Origin: Blautia sp.
GTDB lineage: Bacteria > Bacillota > Clostridia > Lachnospirales > Lachnospiraceae
Assembly: GCA_030841965.1 (NCBI GenBank)
Contig: JAUUSJ010000004.1
Coordinates: 4,715 to 68,714 of the forward strand
Reading direction: 5' to 3'
DNA: 64,000 nucleotides
The notes beneath the pieces are model-generated. The model was not told the DNA's origin. It was given only the letters and a program-made list of their open reading frames with translations, and did not search any database. Both the position numbers and the translations under genes were made by a program. Within the stretch, counting starts at the first letter, position 1. Every line of letters begins with the position of its first letter. Below, piece by piece: positions 45,862-55,649 of this stretch.

Positions 45862-45902
45862 AGAGGGTCTAAAACGATTGTTTTAGGCTCTTTCTTTTTT
45901 TC
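45862..45902 (+). terminator. Terminator of rpsO
   Basis: 9-bp core stem (45867-45875 with 45880-45888) extended by AGAG/CTCT, then a T run. Confidence 0.85.
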
Positions 45903-45929
45903 ATAGTTTATGATACACTGATTAAAAGT

Positions 45930-45960
45930 CGATTGCTATAGTTTGGTATCTTTGCAATCG
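45930..45960 (+). promoter_or_regulatory. Inverted repeat over the metY promoter region
   Basis: 7-bp perfect arms CGATTGC (45930-45936) and GCAATCG (45954-45960), flanking a TATAGT -10-like box at 45937-45942. The likely operator or 5' hairpin of metY. The -35 is weak. Confidence 0.4.
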
Positions 45961-45997
45961 TCATCTGCATAAAAGATAAAGTTTAGGAGGAAAGAAA

Positions 45998-47272
45998 ATG
46001 AGTCAGTATAAAATTAATACAAAATGCATTCAGTCAGGTTATGACCCAAAGAACGGCGAGCCTAGAGTCGTGCCAATTGCGCAGAGTACAACATATCGAT
46101 ATACATCTGGCGAGCAGGTTGGAAAATTATTTGACCTTGAGGAGGAAGGTTTTTTTTATACAAGATTAGCTAATCCGACGGTAGATGCAGTCGAGAAGAA
46201 AATCGCAGACTTAGAGGGAGGCGTGGGAGCATTATGTACCTCCGCTGGACAGGCGGCATCGATGCTTGCTGTCTTGAATATATGTGAGAGCGGTGACCAT
46301 ATCGTTGTAAGTAATGCCATCTACGGAGGAACGGTGAATTTATTTGCCGTCACATTTAAAAAGCTCGGTATCGAGGTTACTTTTGTCCCTACAGATATCA
46401 AGAGAGATGAGCTTGACAAGAAGTTTCAAGAGAATACAAGAGCTGTATTTATCGAGAGTTTATCGAATCCGGCTTTGGAGATTCCAGATATCGAGATGTA
46501 TGCGGACGCTGCCCATGCGCACGGTGTTCCATTGATTGTCGATAATACTTTTGCAACTCCAATCAATTGTCGTCCGTTTGAGCATGGAGCGAATATTGTC
46601 GTGCATTCCACATCAAAATATATGGATGGACATGCGGTTGCTCTTGGCGGTGTTATCGTGGATGGCGGAAATTTTGACTGGAATAATGGAAAGTTCCCGG
46701 GACTTAGCACACCAGATGAATCCTATCACGGAATTATCTACACAGAGACATTTGGAGCGGCTGCCTATATTACAAAGGCGAGAGTTCAGCTTATGAGAGA
46801 TATGGGAACAACTCCAAGTCCGAATAATGCATTTTTATTAAATTTAGGCTTAGAGACTCTCGCTCTTCGTATGGAGCGTCACTGCGAGAATGCGACAAAG
46901 GTGGCTGAGTACTTAAAACAGAATGACAAAATCACTTGGGTAAATTATCCATCGATGGAGGGCAATAAATATTACGAGATGGCGAAGAAATATATGCCAA
47001 ATGGAACATGTGGAGTCATTTCTTTCGGTGTGAAGGGCGGCAGAGAGGCTGCTATGAAGTTTATGGATAATTTAAAATTAGCTGCCATTGTTGTCCATGT
47101 CGCAGATGCAAGAACAGGAGTTCTCCATCCAGCTAGCACAACGCATAGACAGCTGACGGATGAGCAGCTTGTCGAGGCAGGAATTGGACCAGAATTAATC
47201 CGTTTCAGTGTCGGTTTGGAGGATGTGGATGATATTATCGCAGATATCGATCAGGCGTTAGAGGCATTATAA
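45998..47272 (+). CDS. metY: O-acetylhomoserine sulfhydrylase / Cys-Met PLP enzyme
   Basis: 424 residues. Cys/Met-metabolism PLP enzyme with Schiff-base Lys in VHSTSKYMDGH, GGVGALCTSAGQAAS and IPIVDNTFATP-type LIVDNTFATPINCRP. The long form with GLETLALRMERH and PASTTHRQL is characteristic of the O-acetylhomoserine (thiol)-lyase subgroup, although methionine gamma-lyase cannot be excluded by sequence alone. One bp before dtd. Confidence 0.88.
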   Translation: MSQYKINTKCIQSGYDPKNGEPRVVPIAQSTTYRYTSGEQVGKLFDLEEEGFFYTRLANPTVDAVEKKIADLEGGVGALCTSAGQAASMLAVLNICESGDHIVVSNAIYGGTVNLFAVTFKKLGIEVTFVPTDIKRDELDKKFQENTRAVFIESLSNPALEIPDIEMYADAAHAHGVPLIVDNTFATPINCRPFEHGANIVVHSTSKYMDGHAVALGGVIVDGGNFDWNNGKFPGLSTPDESYHGIIYTETFGAAAYITKARVQLMRDMGTTPSPNNAFLLNLGLETLALRMERHCENATKVAEYLKQNDKITWVNYPSMEGNKYYEMAKKYMPNGTCGVISFGVKGGREAAMKFMDNLKLAAIVVHVADARTGVLHPASTTHRQLTDEQLVEAGIGPELIRFSVGLEDVDDIIADIDQALEAL

Positions 47273-47273
47273 G

Positions 47274-47738
47274 ATGAGAGTTGTAATTCAAAGAGTAATA
47301 AGAGGCTCTGTGACTATCGAGGGAGAAACGGTGGGAGCAATCAAGAAGGGCTATGTCATTTTACTCGGAGTTTGTGACGAGGACGACGAGGCGGAAGTAG
47401 AACGCTTCGTCGATAAGGTATTTGGACTTCGCATCTTTGAAGATGAGAACGGCAAGACGAATAAATCGATAGAAGATATCGACGGAGAGGTTTTAGTTGT
47501 GTCTCAGTTTACCCTTTATGCGGATTGCAGAAAGGGAAGAAGACCAAGCTTTACAAAGGCTGGAGCTCCAGAACATGCGAAGGCTCTCTATGAGTATTTT
47601 CTTGAAAAATGCCAAGAGAGAGCCAAAAAAGTGGCGCACGGCGAGTTTGGAGCAGATATGAAGGTGGAGATTATCAACGACGGACCTTTTACGATTGTTC
47701 TAGATAGCAGTGATTTTTCACAGGGATTAAAAAAATAA
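47274..47738 (+). CDS. dtd: D-aminoacyl-tRNA deacylase
   Basis: 154 residues. It hydrolyses D-amino acids from tRNA. Motifs SQFTLYADCRKGRRPSF and NDGPFTIVLDS. The latter is the cross-subunit Gly-cisPro motif, here GPFT. Confidence 0.95.
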   Translation: MRVVIQRVIRGSVTIEGETVGAIKKGYVILLGVCDEDDEAEVERFVDKVFGLRIFEDENGKTNKSIEDIDGEVLVVSQFTLYADCRKGRRPSFTKAGAPEHAKALYEYFLEKCQERAKKVAHGEFGADMKVEIINDGPFTIVLDSSDFSQGLKK

Positions 47739-47744
47739 AGCTGG

Positions 47745-47790
47745 GACATACTATAGAGAGAATGCTAGAAAAGGAGTCCTATAGTATGTC
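47745..47790 (+). promoter_or_regulatory. Hairpin enclosing the tepA ribosome-binding site and start
   Basis: Perfect 12-bp inverted repeat (47745-47756 with 47779-47790). The 22-nt loop holds the SD AAAGGAG (47769-47775) and the ATG (47786-47788) lies in the 3' arm. Folding should hide the start codon, so translation may be controlled. Confidence 0.6.
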
Positions 47791-48460
47791 AAATAATTTG
47801 GAAAAACAAGAAATACAGGGAGAACAGATAAAAGAATATGGCCAGGCGTTGCTTGAGGGCAGGAGACGGATTCAGTTAATGACAGTTATCGGCGAGATTG
47901 AGGGACATGAAAATCTCTCATCTAACAGCAAGACGACAAAGTATGAGCATCTTTTGCCAAAGCTCGCCCTGATTGAGAATGATACCAATATAGATGGTCT
48001 ATTATTAATTGTCAATTCAATCGGCGGAGATTGTTCTGCTGGATTGGCTCTCGCAGAGATGATAGCTTCTCTTAGTAAACCGACGGTCTCTCTCGTTATC
48101 GGAGATAGCCACTCGATTGCTCTGCCACTCGCTGTCTCGACCGATTATTCTTATATTGTTCCGACTGCGACTGTAATTATTCATCCGGTTCGCATGAATG
48201 GGATGGTAATTGGGGCACAACCGACATATAATTATTTTAAGATGATTCAAGATAGAATTGTCGGTTTTTTATCTGACCATGCGGTCAATATTAATGCTGT
48301 GAGAATCGAGGAGCTTATGATGGAGACGGGGATGCTCACAAGAGATGTGGGAACCGTTCTCGTAGGCGAGGAGGCTGTCAGAGCAGGAATTTTGAATGAA
48401 GTCGGCGGAATAAAGGAGGCGCTTCATAAGCTTTATGAGTTGATAGGGTCAGAGGAATAA
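47786..48460 (+). CDS. tepA: ClpP-like protease TepA
   Basis: 224 residues from ATG 47786 (SD AAAGGAG 10 nt upstream); an upstream ATG at 47762 lacks an SD. ClpP-fold serine peptidase of the TepA type. Block LLIVNSIGGDCSAGLALAEMIASL and the Ser/His region GDSHSIALPLAVS, then TVIIHPVRMNG. TepA is linked to protein translocation in Bacillus. Its start is sequestered in a hairpin. Confidence 0.9.
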   Translation: MSNNLEKQEIQGEQIKEYGQALLEGRRRIQLMTVIGEIEGHENLSSNSKTTKYEHLLPKLALIENDTNIDGLLLIVNSIGGDCSAGLALAEMIASLSKPTVSLVIGDSHSIALPLAVSTDYSYIVPTATVIIHPVRMNGMVIGAQPTYNYFKMIQDRIVGFLSDHAVNINAVRIEELMMETGMLTRDVGTVLVGEEAVRAGILNEVGGIKEALHKLYELIGSEE

Positions 48461-48473
48461 GAAAAACGAAAGA

Positions 48474-48506
48474 AGATGGGTATGCGAATGCCTGTCTTTT
48501 TTTCAT
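48474..48506 (+). terminator. Terminator between tepA and ftsK
   Basis: 10-bp stem with two to three G-T pairs (48474-48483 with 48488-48497), GCGA tetraloop and T run. Confidence 0.8.
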
Positions 48507-48578
48507 AAAAATTTAGGTTGCATGTCGAGAGTAACTTATAGTACAATAAAAACAGTATGTTTAAAAAGGAGTAATGCT

Positions 48579-51131
48579 ATGGCTACAACAACGAGAAAAA
48601 AAACAACGAGAAATACTCGAAGTACTCGAAAAACTCCTCCAAAGACGACAAAAAGTCGAGAAGAGAATCCGCTGACGGCAGAAATTAAGTTTATTATCTG
48701 TGTCGGAGTATTTATTATTTTAATGCTTAGTAATTTTCATCTCGGCGGTAGGCTTGGAGAGTGGGTTAGTTCTTTTTTCTTTGGAATTTTTGGAGCTGTC
48801 CAATATTTTGTGCCAGTTCTTGGAATTGCAATATCAGGACTTTTAATTTCAAATAGATGTAGTGCGATTTCTATTCGCAAATCCGTATCTTTATTTGTCT
48901 TATTTTCCATGCTTGCGACATTGGCACAGATTTGCGTGGATGCCGATGAGAAGTTGGAACTTGGAATTTTAGGGTATTATCGATATGCCTCCGAGAATCA
49001 CTCGGGTGGAGGTTTAATTGGAGGGCTGATATCGTACTGTCTCGTAAATTCAGTCGGTAAGATTGTCGCTGTAATTATTGTTATTTTAGTTATCTTGATT
49101 TGTATTATTTTTATTACAGAGCGCTCTCTTCTACAGGGAGTTCAGATGCTAAAAGAGGAGTTTTCTATGGCAGATATAGAAGTGAGAGAGCCAGTTAAGA
49201 GAAAAACAGAGAAAAAGAAAACAAAGACGACAAAAAAAGTGGCAGCAGAGGAAAAGGAAAATACCAAAAAGGAGAGTGCTCTTGTTCAAAAGACAAATGA
49301 GTTGAAAAACTTTTTACTGTATGGAAAAGACGGGGAGAGAGAAAAAGAAGAAAATTCTGATAATTCCATCTTTCCAATGAAAGGAAAAGGTGATATAGTA
49401 GAAAAACAAGACCCTGTTTTTCATTTTCATACTGATTTAAATTCAGACTATGAGCAGCTGAATTTTGATTTTGATGAGATGATGGCAAATAGTCTTGGAA
49501 CGAAAAAAGAGATAGAAGAAGAGATAAGACCAGAAAATGCAAAGAAAAAAACCGCATCCAAAAGGAGAAAGAAAACGGAGGAGACAGAAACTGTGGAGGA
49601 TGTCTCAAAGGAGATACAAGATAGGGAAGAGGAAGAGAAAAAGACTTATGTATTTCCACCGATTTCTCTTCTGGATGGGGGTAAAAAAAGAGGTGTTAAG
49701 AAAACAGAAAAAGAACAAAGAGAGACGGCTGCAAAGCTCCAGCAGACATTGGAGGATTTCGGGGTTAATGTCACGATGACCGATGTGAGCTGTGGACCAG
49801 CTGTCACCAGGTATGAGATGCAGCCTGAGACCGGAGTGAAGGTGAGCAAGATTTTAGGGTTGACAGACGATATTAAGCTGAATCTTGCAGCGTCAGATAT
49901 CCGAATTGAGGCGCCAATTCCAGGAAAGGCGGCGATTGGAATTGAAGTCCCAAATAAAGAAAATACAGTGGTAAAATGCAGAGATATTATTGAGAGCGAG
50001 GCTTTTGTAAAGTTTCCATCCAAACTTGCCTTTGCAGTGGGAAAGGATATCTCAGGAAAACCTGTTATTGCGGATATCGCAAAGATGCCACATTTGCTTA
50101 TCGCTGGAGCGACAGGCTCAGGAAAGTCTGTCTGTATCAATACGCTGATTATCAGTTTATTGTATAAAGCCACGCCAGATGAGGTGAAGTTGATTATGAT
50201 TGACCCGAAGGTGGTGGAGCTTAGTACTTATAACGGGATTCCTCATTTGCTCATTCCAGTTGTCACAGACCCAAAGAAGGCGTCGAGTGCGTTAAATTGG
50301 GCGGTTATGGAGATGACGGACCGATATAAAAAGTTCGCAGAATATGGAGTGAGAAATCTAGAAGGCTATAACCAAAAAGTAGAAGAGATAGAAAAGCAGA
50401 GCAAGGAAAAGGCAAAAGATTTAGAAAAAATGGCGCAGATTGTCATTATTATCGACGAGTTGGCGGATTTAATGATGGTAGCTCCGGGAGAGGTTGAGGA
50501 TGCGATTGTCCGATTATCTCAGCTTGCGAGAGCGGCGGGAATTCACCTTGTCATTGCGACGCAGAGACCGTCGGTTAATGTCATCACGGGATTAATTAAG
50601 GCAAATGTGCCGTCTAGAATTGCATTTGCAGTATCATCAGGAGTGGATTCGAGAACGATTATTGATATGAATGGTGCCGAGAAGCTTCTTGGAAAGGGTG
50701 ATATGCTCTTTTATCCGTCGGGATATCAAAAACCAGCCAGAGTGCAGGGAGCTATGGTATCTGACGAGGAAGTCAATGAGGTTGTAGAGTTTTTGAAAAA
50801 TCAGCTCGAGCAAAAAGAAAAAGAGTCTGAGAATAATGAGATATTGGAACAGATAGAAAAATCGGCCAATATGGCAAAGGAGAATGAGGACAGGGATGAG
50901 TATTTCATAGATGCGGCCAAGTTTATTGTAGAGAAGGATAAGGCGTCGATTGGAATGCTGCAAAGAATGTTCAAAATCGGCTTTAACCGGGCGGCGAGAA
51001 TTATGGACCAGCTTGCACAAGCTGGCGTTGTCGGACCAGAGGAGGGGACAAAGCCGAGAAAGGTATTAATGTCGCAAGAGGAACTAGAAAAATACATAGA
51101 AAATCATAATGAAAAGGAGAGAAGCATATGA
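48579..51131 (+). CDS. ftsK: DNA translocase FtsK/SpoIIIE
   Basis: 850 residues from ATG 48579 (SD AAGGAG); an in-frame start at 48522 is possible but poorly supported. Basic N-terminus rich in Thr/Arg/Lys, four membrane segments (about 30-175), a long charged linker, then the motor: Walker A AGATGSGKSVCINTL, Walker B IVIIIDELADLMM, RPSVNVITGLIKANVPSRIAF, and a C-terminal gamma winged helix (RMFKIGFNRAARIMDQLAQAGVVG). Moves DNA through the septum. Overlaps fhs by 4 nt. Confidence 0.95.
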   Translation: MATTTRKKTTRNTRSTRKTPPKTTKSREENPLTAEIKFIICVGVFIILMLSNFHLGGRLGEWVSSFFFGIFGAVQYFVPVLGIAISGLLISNRCSAISIRKSVSLFVLFSMLATLAQICVDADEKLELGILGYYRYASENHSGGGLIGGLISYCLVNSVGKIVAVIIVILVILICIIFITERSLLQGVQMLKEEFSMADIEVREPVKRKTEKKKTKTTKKVAAEEKENTKKESALVQKTNELKNFLLYGKDGEREKEENSDNSIFPMKGKGDIVEKQDPVFHFHTDLNSDYEQLNFDFDEMMANSLGTKKEIEEEIRPENAKKKTASKRRKKTEETETVEDVSKEIQDREEEEKKTYVFPPISLLDGGKKRGVKKTEKEQRETAAKLQQTLEDFGVNVTMTDVSCGPAVTRYEMQPETGVKVSKILGLTDDIKLNLAASDIRIEAPIPGKAAIGIEVPNKENTVVKCRDIIESEAFVKFPSKLAFAVGKDISGKPVIADIAKMPHLLIAGATGSGKSVCINTLIISLLYKATPDEVKLIMIDPKVVELSTYNGIPHLLIPVVTDPKKASSALNWAVMEMTDRYKKFAEYGVRNLEGYNQKVEEIEKQSKEKAKDLEKMAQIVIIIDELADLMMVAPGEVEDAIVRLSQLARAAGIHLVIATQRPSVNVITGLIKANVPSRIAFAVSSGVDSRTIIDMNGAEKLLGKGDMLFYPSGYQKPARVQGAMVSDEEVNEVVEFLKNQLEQKEKESENNEILEQIEKSANMAKENEDRDEYFIDAAKFIVEKDKASIGMLQRMFKIGFNRAARIMDQLAQAGVVGPEEGTKPRKVLMSQEELEKYIENHNEKERSI

Positions 51132-52798
51132 AATCTGATATTCAAATCGCACAGGAAGCACCAAAACGTCCAATTACAGAAGTTGCAGCTTCAATTGGAA
51201 TCAAAGAAGATGATTTAGAGCTTTATGGAAAATATAAGGCAAAATTATCGGACGAGTTTTTAAAATCCATTGAGGATAAGAAGGATGGAAAGCTTGTGCT
51301 TGTGACAGCGATTAATCCAACTCCTGCGGGAGAGGGCAAGACAACGACTAGTATTGGACTTGCACAGGCTTTAAATAAGCTAGATAAGAAGACAATTGTC
51401 ACACTCCGAGAGCCATCACTTGGACCTTGTTTTGGTATTAAGGGAGGAGCAGCAGGAGGAGGATATGCGCAGGTTGTCCCTATGGAGGATTTGAATCTTC
51501 ATTTTACAGGAGATTTCCACGCGATTACTTCCGCCAATAACCTTTTGGCTGCCCTGCTCGATAATCATATTCAGCAGGGAAATGAGCTTGGCATTGATAC
51601 GAGACAGATTGTCTGGAAGCGCTGTCTTGATATGAATGACAGAGTTCTTCGCCAGATTGTAGTTGGACTTGGCGGCAAGATGGACGGAGTGACAAGACAA
51701 GATAGTTTTGTCATCACGGTTGCGTCTGAGATTATGGCAATCCTATGCCTTGCATCTGATATGACAGATTTAAAAGAGAGACTTGGAAGAATTGTCGTCG
51801 CTTATACTTACGACGGAAAGCCAGTAACAGCAAAGGACTTAAAAGCAGTCGGTTCTATGGCGGCTCTCTTAAAGGATGCTCTAAAGCCAAACTTAATTCA
51901 GACATTAGAGCATACACCAGCGTTTGTCCACGGTGGACCATTTGCCAATATTGCACATGGATGTAATAGTGTGAGAGCGACAAAGGCATCCCTAAAGCTC
52001 GCCGATATTGTTGTTACAGAGGCAGGTTTTGGCGCAGACTTGGGAGCAGAGAAGTTTTTAGATATCAAATGTCGTATGGCGGGGTTAAAGCCAGATGCAG
52101 TTGTGCTCGTGGCGACTGTGCGTGCCCTAAAATATAACGGCGGTGTAAAAAAAGCAGATTTGGGCGAGGAAAATATCGACGCACTGAGCAAGGGTATCGA
52201 GAATCTGGAAAAACATATCGAGAACCTCAAAAAATATAAAGTGCCAGTTGTTGTGACATTAAACCGCTTTGTGAGCGATACGGATGCTGAGCTTGAGTTT
52301 GTAAGACATTTCTGCGAGGACAGAGAATGTGAGTTTGCGCTCTCAGAAGTATGGGAAAAAGGCGGAGAGGGCGGAATTGACCTCGCCAACGCTGTTATCC
52401 GTACTTTGGAGACAAAAGAAAGTAATTTTGAAGTCTTATATGACGAGAATGACTCGATTGAGAATAAGATTCACACAATTGCGACAGAGATTTACGGCGC
52501 AGACGGTGTAAATTATACGGCATTGGCAAAGAAGCAGATGAAGCAGCTCACAGACTTAGGATTTGATAAGCTTCCAATCTGTATGGCGAAGAATCAGTAT
52601 TCTTTATCTGACGATGCCACAAAGCTTGGAAGACCAAGAGATTTTGAGATTACTATCCGAGAGATGTACGTATCTGCCGGCGCTGGATTTATTGTGGCGC
52701 TCACAGGAAGCATTATGACAATGCCTGGACTTCCAAAACAGCCAGCCGCATTTAATATTGATGTGGATGAGAATGGAGTTATTACAGGATTATTTTAG
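51128..52798 (+). CDS. fhs: Formate-tetrahydrofolate ligase
   Basis: 556 residues. It makes 10-formyl-THF from formate, THF and ATP. Motif INPTPAGEGKTTTSIGLAQAL and EPSLGPCFGIKGGAAGGGYAQV, then FTGDFHAI. Follows ftsK without a gap (ATGA overlap) and precedes folD, completing one-carbon metabolism. Confidence 0.97.
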   Translation: MKSDIQIAQEAPKRPITEVAASIGIKEDDLELYGKYKAKLSDEFLKSIEDKKDGKLVLVTAINPTPAGEGKTTTSIGLAQALNKLDKKTIVTLREPSLGPCFGIKGGAAGGGYAQVVPMEDLNLHFTGDFHAITSANNLLAALLDNHIQQGNELGIDTRQIVWKRCLDMNDRVLRQIVVGLGGKMDGVTRQDSFVITVASEIMAILCLASDMTDLKERLGRIVVAYTYDGKPVTAKDLKAVGSMAALLKDALKPNLIQTLEHTPAFVHGGPFANIAHGCNSVRATKASLKLADIVVTEAGFGADLGAEKFLDIKCRMAGLKPDAVVLVATVRALKYNGGVKKADLGEENIDALSKGIENLEKHIENLKKYKVPVVVTLNRFVSDTDAELEFVRHFCEDRECEFALSEVWEKGGEGGIDLANAVIRTLETKESNFEVLYDENDSIENKIHTIATEIYGADGVNYTALAKKQMKQLTDLGFDKLPICMAKNQYSLSDDATKLGRPRDFEITIREMYVSAGAGFIVALTGSIMTMPGLPKQPAAFNIDVDENGVITGLF

Positions 52799-52818
52799 AA
52801 AACAGTGATTTGTTTGCA

Positions 52819-52846
52819 GTTGGCTACTTGATATGAAGTAGCCAAC
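52819..52846. repeat. Perfect 11-bp inverted repeat between fhs and folD
   Basis: 52819-52829 pairs with 52836-52846 around a 6-nt loop. No T run follows, so it is probably not a terminator; perhaps an mRNA processing or stability element. Confidence 0.55.
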
Positions 52847-52870
52847 TAAGTACTAGATAAAGGAGTAAAA

Positions 52871-53737
52871 ATGGCGACTTTAATAGATGGAAAGAAAGTT
52901 TCTGCCACCTTAAAAGAGGAATTAAAAGAGCAGGTGGCGAAGTTAAAAGAACAGGGAATTACGGTAACCTTGGCAGTCATTCAAGTAGGGGAGGATAAGG
53001 CATCCTCTGTGTATGTAGGAAATAAGAAAAAGGCATGTGCCTATATTGGAATTGAGTCCCTATCTTATCATCTGCCTGAGACAGTGAAGGAGGAGGAATT
53101 ACTCGACCTGATTCAAAAATTAAATGAGGATGAGGCAGTCAATGGAATTTTAGTACAGCTTCCTCTTCCAAAGCATATCGATGAGGATAAGATAATTAAG
53201 GCGATTTCACCAAAAAAAGATGTGGATGGATTTCATCCTCAGAGTGTCGGAGCTTTGAGTATCGGACAAGAGGGATTTGTATCTTGCACTCCAGCTGGAA
53301 TCATCGAATTACTAAAGAGATATGAGATTGAGATTTCTGGAAAGGAATGTGTTGTAATCGGAAGAAGCAATATTGTCGGAAAGCCGATGGCACTTTTATT
53401 GCTTCGAGAGAATGGAACGGTTACAGTTTGTCACTCAAAGACAAAGGATTTAAGAGAAGTGGCAAAGAGAGCCGATATTTTAATAGTGGCAATCGGAAAA
53501 CCAAAATTTATTGATAGCTCCTATATCAAAGACGGGGCTGTTGTCATCGATGTCGGAATTCACAGAAATGAAAAGAATAAGCTCTGTGGAGATGTAGATT
53601 TTGAGTCGGCAAAGGAGAAGGCTTCCTATATCACTCCAGTGCCAGGCGGTGTCGGACCGATGACAATCGCAATGCTGATGAATAATTGTGTTCAGGCAGC
53701 CTTGATGGAGCAGAGGGAGAAAAATAAATGTCTATGA
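52871..53737 (+). CDS. folD: Methylene-THF dehydrogenase / methenyl-THF cyclohydrolase FolD
   Basis: 288 residues. Bifunctional one-carbon enzyme. Conserved YVGNKKKACAYIGIES with the catalytic Lys, NGILVQLPLP, CTPAGIIELL, VVIGRSNIVGKPMALLL and PVPGGVGPMTIAMLM. Overlaps rimO by 10 nt. Confidence 0.96.
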   Translation: MATLIDGKKVSATLKEELKEQVAKLKEQGITVTLAVIQVGEDKASSVYVGNKKKACAYIGIESLSYHLPETVKEEELLDLIQKLNEDEAVNGILVQLPLPKHIDEDKIIKAISPKKDVDGFHPQSVGALSIGQEGFVSCTPAGIIELLKRYEIEISGKECVVIGRSNIVGKPMALLLLRENGTVTVCHSKTKDLREVAKRADILIVAIGKPKFIDSSYIKDGAVVIDVGIHRNEKNKLCGDVDFESAKEKASYITPVPGGVGPMTIAMLMNNCVQAALMEQREKNKCL

Positions 53738-55080
53738 AACTATCGTTTATTTCCCTTGGCTGTGACAAAAACCTCGTAGACAGTGAGAAAATGCTCACAT
53801 TAGTGAGCAATGCTGGATATGAGGTTGTGGCTGAGGGGGAGGATGCAGATATTATTGTCATTAATACATGCTGTTTTATCCATGATGCGAAGGAAGAGAG
53901 TATTGAGACAATCTTGGAAGTGGCAGAGCGAAAGAAAGAGGGCTCTATTCAGGGAATTATCGTGACTGGATGTCTGGCCGAGCGCTATAAAGAGGAGATT
54001 CAAGAAGAGATAGAAGAGGTGGACAGTGTCCTTGGAACGGCAAGCTACGCAGAGATTGTGAGGGCGATAACGGCGATTGAGCAGAAGAAAAAATACAATA
54101 AATTCACGGATTTGAAAGCTCCTCTCGAGAGAGAGAGCCTAAAGAGAATCTCGACATCGGGCAGTTACTTGGCTTATCTTAAGATAGCCGAGGGATGCAA
54201 TAAGGGATGCTCTTACTGTATTATTCCAAAAGTCCGAGGACCGTTTCGTAGTTTTACGATGGAGCAGCTTTTGGAGGAGGCAAATGATTTGGCTTCTCAG
54301 GGAGCGAAGGAGTTAATTCTTGTAGCTCAGGAGACAACTCTCTACGGTGTGGACCTGTACGGAGAAAAAAAGCTCCCAGAATTGCTCAGACGACTCTGCA
54401 AGGTGGAGGGAATCGAGTGGATTCGTCTCTTATATGCGTATCCAGAGGAGATTACCGAGGAGTTAATTCAAGTGATGAAGGAAGAGGAAAAGATTTGTTC
54501 TTATATTGATATGCCGATTCAACATGCGAGTGACGCTGTACTTAAGAGAATGGGTAGAAGGACGAGTCAGGAGGAGCTTCGAGAAAAGATAGCTCTTCTT
54601 CGCAGGGAGATTCCAGATATTGCAATTCGGACAACTTTAATTTCTGGATTTCCGGGAGAGACAGAGGAAGACCAGGAAATTCAGCTTAATTTTGTAAATG
54701 AGATGGAGTTTGACCGTCTGGGCGTCTTCCCTTACTCGAGAGAAGAGGGAACGAGAGCCGATAAGATGGATGGTCAGGTGGACGAGGAGACAAAATTAAG
54801 AAGACGAGATGAGATTATGGCATTGCAGCAGGAGATTTCTTACGAGAAAAATGAGTCCCTCGTCGGAAAAACGATAAAAGTATTAGTAGAAGGTTACTTA
54901 TACGAGGAAGAAATTTACGTAGGAAGAAGTGAGAAGGACGCTCCGAAGGTGGATGGATGTGTATTTTTCACTTCAGAGAAGGAAGTAATCTCGGGGGATT
55001 TTGTCTTTGTAAAAATTACAGAATCCAACGAGTATGATTTGATAGGAGATGTTGTATATGGAGATGAACTTACCAAATAA
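53728..55080 (+). CDS. rimO: Ribosomal protein S12 methylthiotransferase RimO
   Basis: 450 residues. Paralogue of MiaB: SLGCDKNLVDSE and NTCCFIHDAKEES cluster Cys, radical SAM EGCNKGCSYCIIPKVRGPFRS, and a C-terminal TRAM domain. SLGCDKN/NTCxF and IRGPFRSR-type motifs indicate RimO rather than MiaB. Modifies Asp of S12. Confidence 0.95.
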   Translation: MSMKLSFISLGCDKNLVDSEKMLTLVSNAGYEVVAEGEDADIIVINTCCFIHDAKEESIETILEVAERKKEGSIQGIIVTGCLAERYKEEIQEEIEEVDSVLGTASYAEIVRAITAIEQKKKYNKFTDLKAPLERESLKRISTSGSYLAYLKIAEGCNKGCSYCIIPKVRGPFRSFTMEQLLEEANDLASQGAKELILVAQETTLYGVDLYGEKKLPELLRRLCKVEGIEWIRLLYAYPEEITEELIQVMKEEEKICSYIDMPIQHASDAVLKRMGRRTSQEELREKIALLRREIPDIAIRTTLISGFPGETEEDQEIQLNFVNEMEFDRLGVFPYSREEGTRADKMDGQVDEETKLRRRDEIMALQQEISYEKNESLVGKTIKVLVEGYLYEEEIYVGRSEKDAPKVDGCVFFTSEKEVISGDFVFVKITESNEYDLIGDVVYGDELTK

Positions 55081-55612
55081 ATTGACGATACTAAGAGTAT
55101 TGATGATTCCATTTTTTGTATTTTTTATGTTAATTGAGCCAGGTACAGTGCCACATTCAAACTGGATTGCTTTAGTTCTTTTTGCATTGGCGAGTTTTAC
55201 GGATTATCTGGACGGTCATATTGCGAGAAAGCATAATCTTGTTACGAATTTTGGAAAATTCATGGACCCTTTGGCTGATAAGCTGCTCGTATGTTCTGCG
55301 TTTATCTGTCTTGTAGACCAGGGACGTCTGGAAGCTTGGATTGCGATTATTATTATTGCGCGAGAGTTTATTATCAGTGGTTTTCGGCTTGTCGCTTCCG
55401 ATAACGGAATTGTCATCGCTGCAAGCTACTGGGGAAAGGCAAAGACGGTTTCTCAGATGTTTATGATTATGCTCTTGATTTTACAACTACCTGGAACAGT
55501 AGTGCCAATTTTAGAAAATATTTTAAAATATGTAGCATTGATTTTGACGATTGTATCGCTTGTTGATTATATCGCTAAAAATATCAATGTCCTAAAGGAA
55601 AGTGGAAGATAA
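55058..55612 (+). CDS. pgsA: CDP-diacylglycerol-glycerol-3-phosphate 3-phosphatidyltransferase
   Basis: 184 residues from ATG 55058 (SD AGGAGA 8 nt upstream). Polytopic membrane enzyme of phosphatidylglycerol synthesis. CDP-alcohol motif DYLDGHIARKHNLVTNFGKFMDPLADK has the DxxDG..AR..G..D..D residues. Overlaps rimO by 23 nt. Confidence 0.95.
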   Translation: MEMNLPNKLTILRVLMIPFFVFFMLIEPGTVPHSNWIALVLFALASFTDYLDGHIARKHNLVTNFGKFMDPLADKLLVCSAFICLVDQGRLEAWIAIIIIAREFIISGFRLVASDNGIVIAASYWGKAKTVSQMFMIMLLILQLPGTVVPILENILKYVALILTIVSLVDYIAKNINVLKESGR

Positions 55613-55649
55613 GAAGTAAAAAACAGGGAAAGGAATAAGAGAAATATCG

